NCBI GenBank assembly: GCA_012031215.1
Contig: JAAUUB010000008.1
Coordinates: 1 to 49,150 of the forward strand
Source of the DNA: Microscillaceae bacterium
GTDB lineage: Bacteria; Bacteroidota; Bacteroidia; Cytophagales; Microscillaceae
Direction: 5' to 3'
Length of the DNA stretch: 49,150 bases
The position numbers were made by a program, and so were the translations under genes. Below, one piece after another: positions 46,871-49,150 of this stretch; position 1 is the stretch's first letter, and each line of letters starts with the position of its first letter. The notes beneath the pieces were generated by a model. That model was not told where the DNA came from. It saw only the letters and a program-made list of their open reading frames with translations, and ran no database searches.

Positions 46871-47557
46871 TCAGGAATTTTTTTCCAGCAATTGGACGAT
46901 ATTGCCTTTTGTGTCATAGATTTTCCACCACTGGCAGGGCTTTCCATCGCAAAAGAAACCTTCCTGAAAGAGTTTGCGCTGGCTAAAAAAATGCCAATAG
47001 CCATCCTTTTCCCCTTTAAGATAACGGCCTTTGGCTTCTAAGTGCCCTTCTTGGTCATACATCATCCACCAGCCGCTCTTTTGGTCTTGATGATAATATC
47101 CTTCCTTTGCCAGAGTGCCTTGCGGATAAAATTCCCGCCAGTAGCCCTGCTTTTGGCCTTTTGCATAGTGTCCTAGGCTGGCCGTTTGCCCGTTTTCATA
47201 ATATTCTTCCCACCAGCCCTGTTTTTCGCCCTCACGAATGTATCCTTGTGCCTGGAGATACGCATTGGGGTGGTAGGCCTTCCAGTAGCCCGACAAGGTG
47301 TTTTTTTGCAGATGGATATAGGCCGAAGCTTGCTGGGTGGCCGGATGATACAAGACCACCCATACTGAATCGTCCGTTTGAAAGAGGGTATCTTTCAGGG
47401 CCGTTTTCCACTCCTGCAAAAGTTCGGAGGGCCGAAGCACCAGTGCCTGTTCTTGCATTTCTGCACAAGGCTCACAAGCCCATAAAGATATTAGGCAGAA
47501 AAAAAGAAGCCCATTTTGAGCTCCAATTCCATAGAACAAATTGCGTCCACTTTTCAT
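46871..47557 (-). CDS. MORN/YwqK-type repeat lipoprotein
   Basis: The 228-residue protein starts at ATG 47557. A basic n-region (MKSGRNLFYGIGAQNG) and hydrophobic stretch end in SLWAC, with a lipobox Cys near 28, suggesting an outer-membrane lipoprotein. The C-terminal 130 residues contain about five MORN-variant repeats of ~23 residues: SGYWKAYHPNAYLQAQGYIRE, GWWEEYYENGQTASLGHYAK, GYWREFYPQGTLAKEGYYHQ, GWWMMYDQEGHLEAKGRYLK and GYWHFFSQRKLFQEGFF. The 'G.W..Y...G....G.Y..G...G' pattern matches the YwqK-like antitoxin-annotated family. No toxin gene is adjacent, so a structural or cell-envelope role is more plausible. Divergent from the OMP gene. Confidence 0.9.
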   Translation of the reverse strand: MKSGRNLFYGIGAQNGLLFFCLISLWACEPCAEMQEQALVLRPSELLQEWKTALKDTLFQTDDSVWVVLYHPATQQASAYIHLQKNTLSGYWKAYHPNAYLQAQGYIREGEKQGWWEEYYENGQTASLGHYAKGQKQGYWREFYPQGTLAKEGYYHQDQKSGWWMMYDQEGHLEAKGRYLKGEKDGYWHFFSQRKLFQEGFFCDGKPCQWWKIYDTKGNIVQLLEKNS

Positions 47558-47619
47558 ATTGAACAAGGCCAGAAAGCTTTGGTAGTTTCGCTATCAAAAC
47601 ATTAAAACCAACTTTCATT

Positions 47620-47711
47620 TTGTCAGATAAGCGACTTTTTGCTTATCTGGCTAAATTTTTTCAAGAGGAAGTCCTGAGCCAGAATCCTGGCTTTTGTCTG
47701 CTTTCTGACAA
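47620..47711. promoter_or_regulatory. Cluster of dyads with competing pairings upstream of the barrel gene
   Basis: Hairpin 1 is CAGATAAGC (47624-47632) and GCTTATCTG (47641-47649), a perfect 9-bp stem. Hairpin 2 is AGCCAG (47677-47682) and CTGGCT (47687-47692), with a 4-base loop and trailing T4. A third pairing, TTGTCAGA (47620-47627) with TCTGACAA (47704-47711), would enclose both but shares bases with hairpin 1, so the two states exclude each other. Confidence 0.55.
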
Positions 47712-47761
47712 GAATATCGGTCTGTAAGGGGGTTCTAAGTTTAAATTAAACAAAGTAGAAA

Positions 47762-48649
47762 ATGAAAAAACTAACATGGTTGATTGTAATAAGCATGGGC
47801 TTCGGGGGCGCACTTTGGGCACAAGAAGACGAAGAAAGTGTGAATATTCAGGCCTACACCCCTTCTGTGCTGCTAAGACCAGGTCAATGGGAATTCAAAC
47901 ATTTCAACAATCTCTATACCCAAACCAAATTTTTTAGTGGTACGGAGCGGGTTTCGGCAGGGCAACGCCAAAGTTTTCTCACCTCCATCAATCAGTTTTT
48001 TATAGGTGTACATCCAAAATTTAACCTCGGCCTGGAAGTATGGCTTAATTCTACCCGTTATGACTCGGAAAACAGCTCAGCCTTCAAGACTTATACTTTT
48101 GCAGACAACCCAAACCACCGCACAGCCCTTTCCTACCTCGGCCCAAAAATCAAATTTGCCCCTTTTCGCAATTTTGAACGCTTTTCTATCCAAAGCACTT
48201 TTTTATTTCCTATTGCCAATAACCTGACGGGCAATGAAGAAAAACCAGGTATTTTTGTGGCCGATGACCGCTACCTCTGGATCAACCAGTTTTTTGTGGA
48301 CTGGAATCTGGGGGAAAAATTTCAGGTTTTTGCCCAGGTGTCCACATGGCTAAGCCTGGACCGCTACCCCAGCGATGCCAGCAATTTTCGGCGTTTTGAC
48401 CTCCCCCTTACCGCTTTTTTGAGTTATTTTCCCAGTCCGCGTTGGACCATTTACCTTCAGCAGGAATTTTGGAACCGCTTTAATCAAAATGATACTTTTT
48501 CTTATTTCTATCAGCCGGGGCTGGGGCTTAAGTTTCAGGCCGTCCCTGGCCTTTTGGAACTGGAAGGTTCTTATACCAATTTTTTGCTGGGTAAAAACGA
48601 AGGCGCCGGTCAGACTTTTAATGTGGGCATCCGGCTCATTCGCCAATAG
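47762..48649 (+). CDS. Outer-membrane beta-barrel protein
   Basis: The 295-residue exported protein has a signal peptide (MKKLTWLIVISMGFGGALWAQ). The remainder is made of short amphipathic strands with aromatic residues at the ends, for example GQWEFKHFNNLYTQTKFF, FNLGLEVWLNSTRY and GEKFQVFAQVSTWLSL. It ends in FNVGIRLIRQ, though the final residue is Gln rather than the usual Phe/Trp. This suggests an 8-12 strand barrel of the kind used for small-molecule uptake or adhesion. It is reminiscent of the MetA/phenol-degradation 'transporter'-type families but I cannot place it firmly. A candidate -7 (TAAGTTTA, one mismatch) lies at 47736-47743. Confidence 0.82.
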   Translation: MKKLTWLIVISMGFGGALWAQEDEESVNIQAYTPSVLLRPGQWEFKHFNNLYTQTKFFSGTERVSAGQRQSFLTSINQFFIGVHPKFNLGLEVWLNSTRYDSENSSAFKTYTFADNPNHRTALSYLGPKIKFAPFRNFERFSIQSTFLFPIANNLTGNEEKPGIFVADDRYLWINQFFVDWNLGEKFQVFAQVSTWLSLDRYPSDASNFRRFDLPLTAFLSYFPSPRWTIYLQQEFWNRFNQNDTFSYFYQPGLGLKFQAVPGLLELEGSYTNFLLGKNEGAGQTFNVGIRLIRQ

Positions 48650-48684
48650 CCCGCCGGCATTCTAGCCTCCTTCAAATCGCCCTA

Positions 48685-48719
48685 AAAAGCCTTTGCCCAA
48701 AGCGAAGGCTTTTCTTTTT
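48685..48719 (+). terminator. Intrinsic terminator after the barrel gene
   Basis: AAAAGCCTT (48685-48693) pairs with AAGGCTTTT (48705-48713), with an 11-base loop, followed by C and T5 to 48719. It starts 36 bp after the stop codon at 48649. Confidence 0.85.
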
Positions 48720-48830
48720 GAGACCGGGGAAATATTTTTTTGGAAAAGGATGTAATACGGGCTCATTTCGGTCGGTAAGCTTAGCCCAGATAAAATCCAA
48801 AAAAATCTTTACAATTTAAATCCAATTGCG

Positions 48831-49150
48831 ATGCCTATCCTGCAAAATCCCAAAGCACAAATGGCCCTTATGCTGGGCCTGATAATGGGCCTGGCTTTTT
48901 TACCCAAACCCGGCCTGTATTCACCCCGCAACACGGCGGCGCTCTTGCCTGTTGATAAAACAAATCAGGAAAACATCCCTGATTTTGCCCAAAAAGGAAT
49001 CGAGTACCTTGTAAAAGACAATTTGAAAATGGCGGCTGGGGGCCGGCTCCCATGCCAACCAGCACATGATAGATGCTACCCGTGTGCAGGTGGACCCTGC
49101 CACCACCGCCTTTGCGGCTATGGCCCTCTTGCGGCGGCAATACCTCCACG
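48831..49150 (+). CDS. Terpene-cyclase/prenyltransferase-repeat-like protein, 3' end cut by window (frameshifted)
   Basis: The gene starts at ATG 48831 and runs off the window. An N-terminal hydrophobic stretch (MALMLGLIMGLAFLP) suggests export or membrane association. The frame KGIEYLVKDNLK should be followed by a N-G-G-W-G motif, which appears only if one A is added to A4 49026-49029 and one G to G5 49038-49042. The reconstructed sequence is NGGWGAGSHANQHMIDATRV then DPATTAFAAMALLRR. Such QW-like repeats with DPATTAFAALALLR occur in prenyltransferase/squalene-oxidase repeat proteins and in some caspase- or VWA-linked enzymes. Only ~105 residues are visible, so the family is tentative. Confidence 0.55.
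   Translation, partial: MPILQNPKAQMALMLGLIMGLAFLPKPGLYSPRNTAALLPVDKTNQENIPDFAQKGIEYLVKDNLKMAAGGRLPCQPAHDRCYPCAGGPCHHRLCGYGPLAAAIPP

Noticed and set aside
46871-47557. Toxin-antitoxin module
   Set aside because: YwqK-like MORN proteins are often labelled antitoxin, but this one is a lipoprotein and no toxin gene is adjacent.
1-49150. CRISPR arrays, tRNA and rRNA genes, prophage genes
   Set aside because: No regularly spaced direct repeats, cloverleaf-type sequences, rRNA signature stretches or phage structural genes were noticed on reading either strand.

Overview
The window looks like a chromosomal segment of a Bacteroidota bacterium, probably Cytophagia- or Saprospiria-like. The evidence is: long secreted proteins ending in type IX secretion-style C-terminal modules (534..3937 and 36204..38432), a lipid A kinase (Gram-negative outer membrane), many -7 elements of the TAnnTTTG type used by the Bacteroidota housekeeping sigma factor, Bacteroidota-typical families (DUF4919-like, RprX/RprY-like pair, TerB-fused ABC exporter), and almost no Shine-Dalgarno sequences. 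I see no rRNA, tRNA, CRISPR array, prophage or complete insertion sequence.

Layout. 1-5.5 kb: a truncated YbjN-like exported protein, a giant lamin-tail-domain secreted protein and lpxK. 5.6-8.5 kb: a small STAS-like protein, a YceI lipoprotein, an FHA membrane protein and an S1/P1-nuclease/phospholipase-C-like zinc enzyme. 8.6-12.4 kb: a TPR/GAF histidine kinase followed by a receiver-SpoIIE phosphatase. 12.6-17.3 kb: a lipoprotein, an SDR, a sensor kinase, hemA and a RibD/DHFR-like reductase. 17.4-25.5 kb: a DUF4919-like protein, an RprXY-like two-component pair, a sigma-54 activator and a hybrid kinase with Hpt. 25.5-31.5 kb: ROK kinase, SiaB-like kinase, sbcC and sbcD. 31.7-38.4 kb: two ABC systems and an FG-GAP/VCBS secreted protein. 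38.6-46.5 kb: a membrane glycosyltransferase, nuoJ and nuoI, an InsA-like DNA-binding protein, an AI-2E family transporter, threonine synthase, a Lon-substrate-binding-domain protein and a CoA-transferase. 46.6-49.15 kb: a microprotein, a MORN lipoprotein, an outer-membrane barrel and the start of a terpene-cyclase-repeat-like protein.

The strongest theme is signalling: five histidine kinases, three response regulators (one with a SpoIIE phosphatase output, one sigma-54 dependent), a SiaB-type kinase, an FHA protein and a STAS-like protein. The SpoIIE phosphatase, SiaB-like kinase and STAS-like protein together could be parts of a dispersed partner-switching network, which is an inference.

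A major caveat is that about 20 single-base frame breaks, mostly in homopolymers, interrupt 11 otherwise intact genes, including the normally essential lpxK. This is best explained by uncorrected long-read indels, so I annotate the reconstructed full-length genes and give the break positions. Other notable points are convergent genes with interlocked stop codons, two identical promoter-start codon arrangements (TATATTTG-N4-ATG) that predict leaderless mRNAs, and several unexplained dyad structures between genes.
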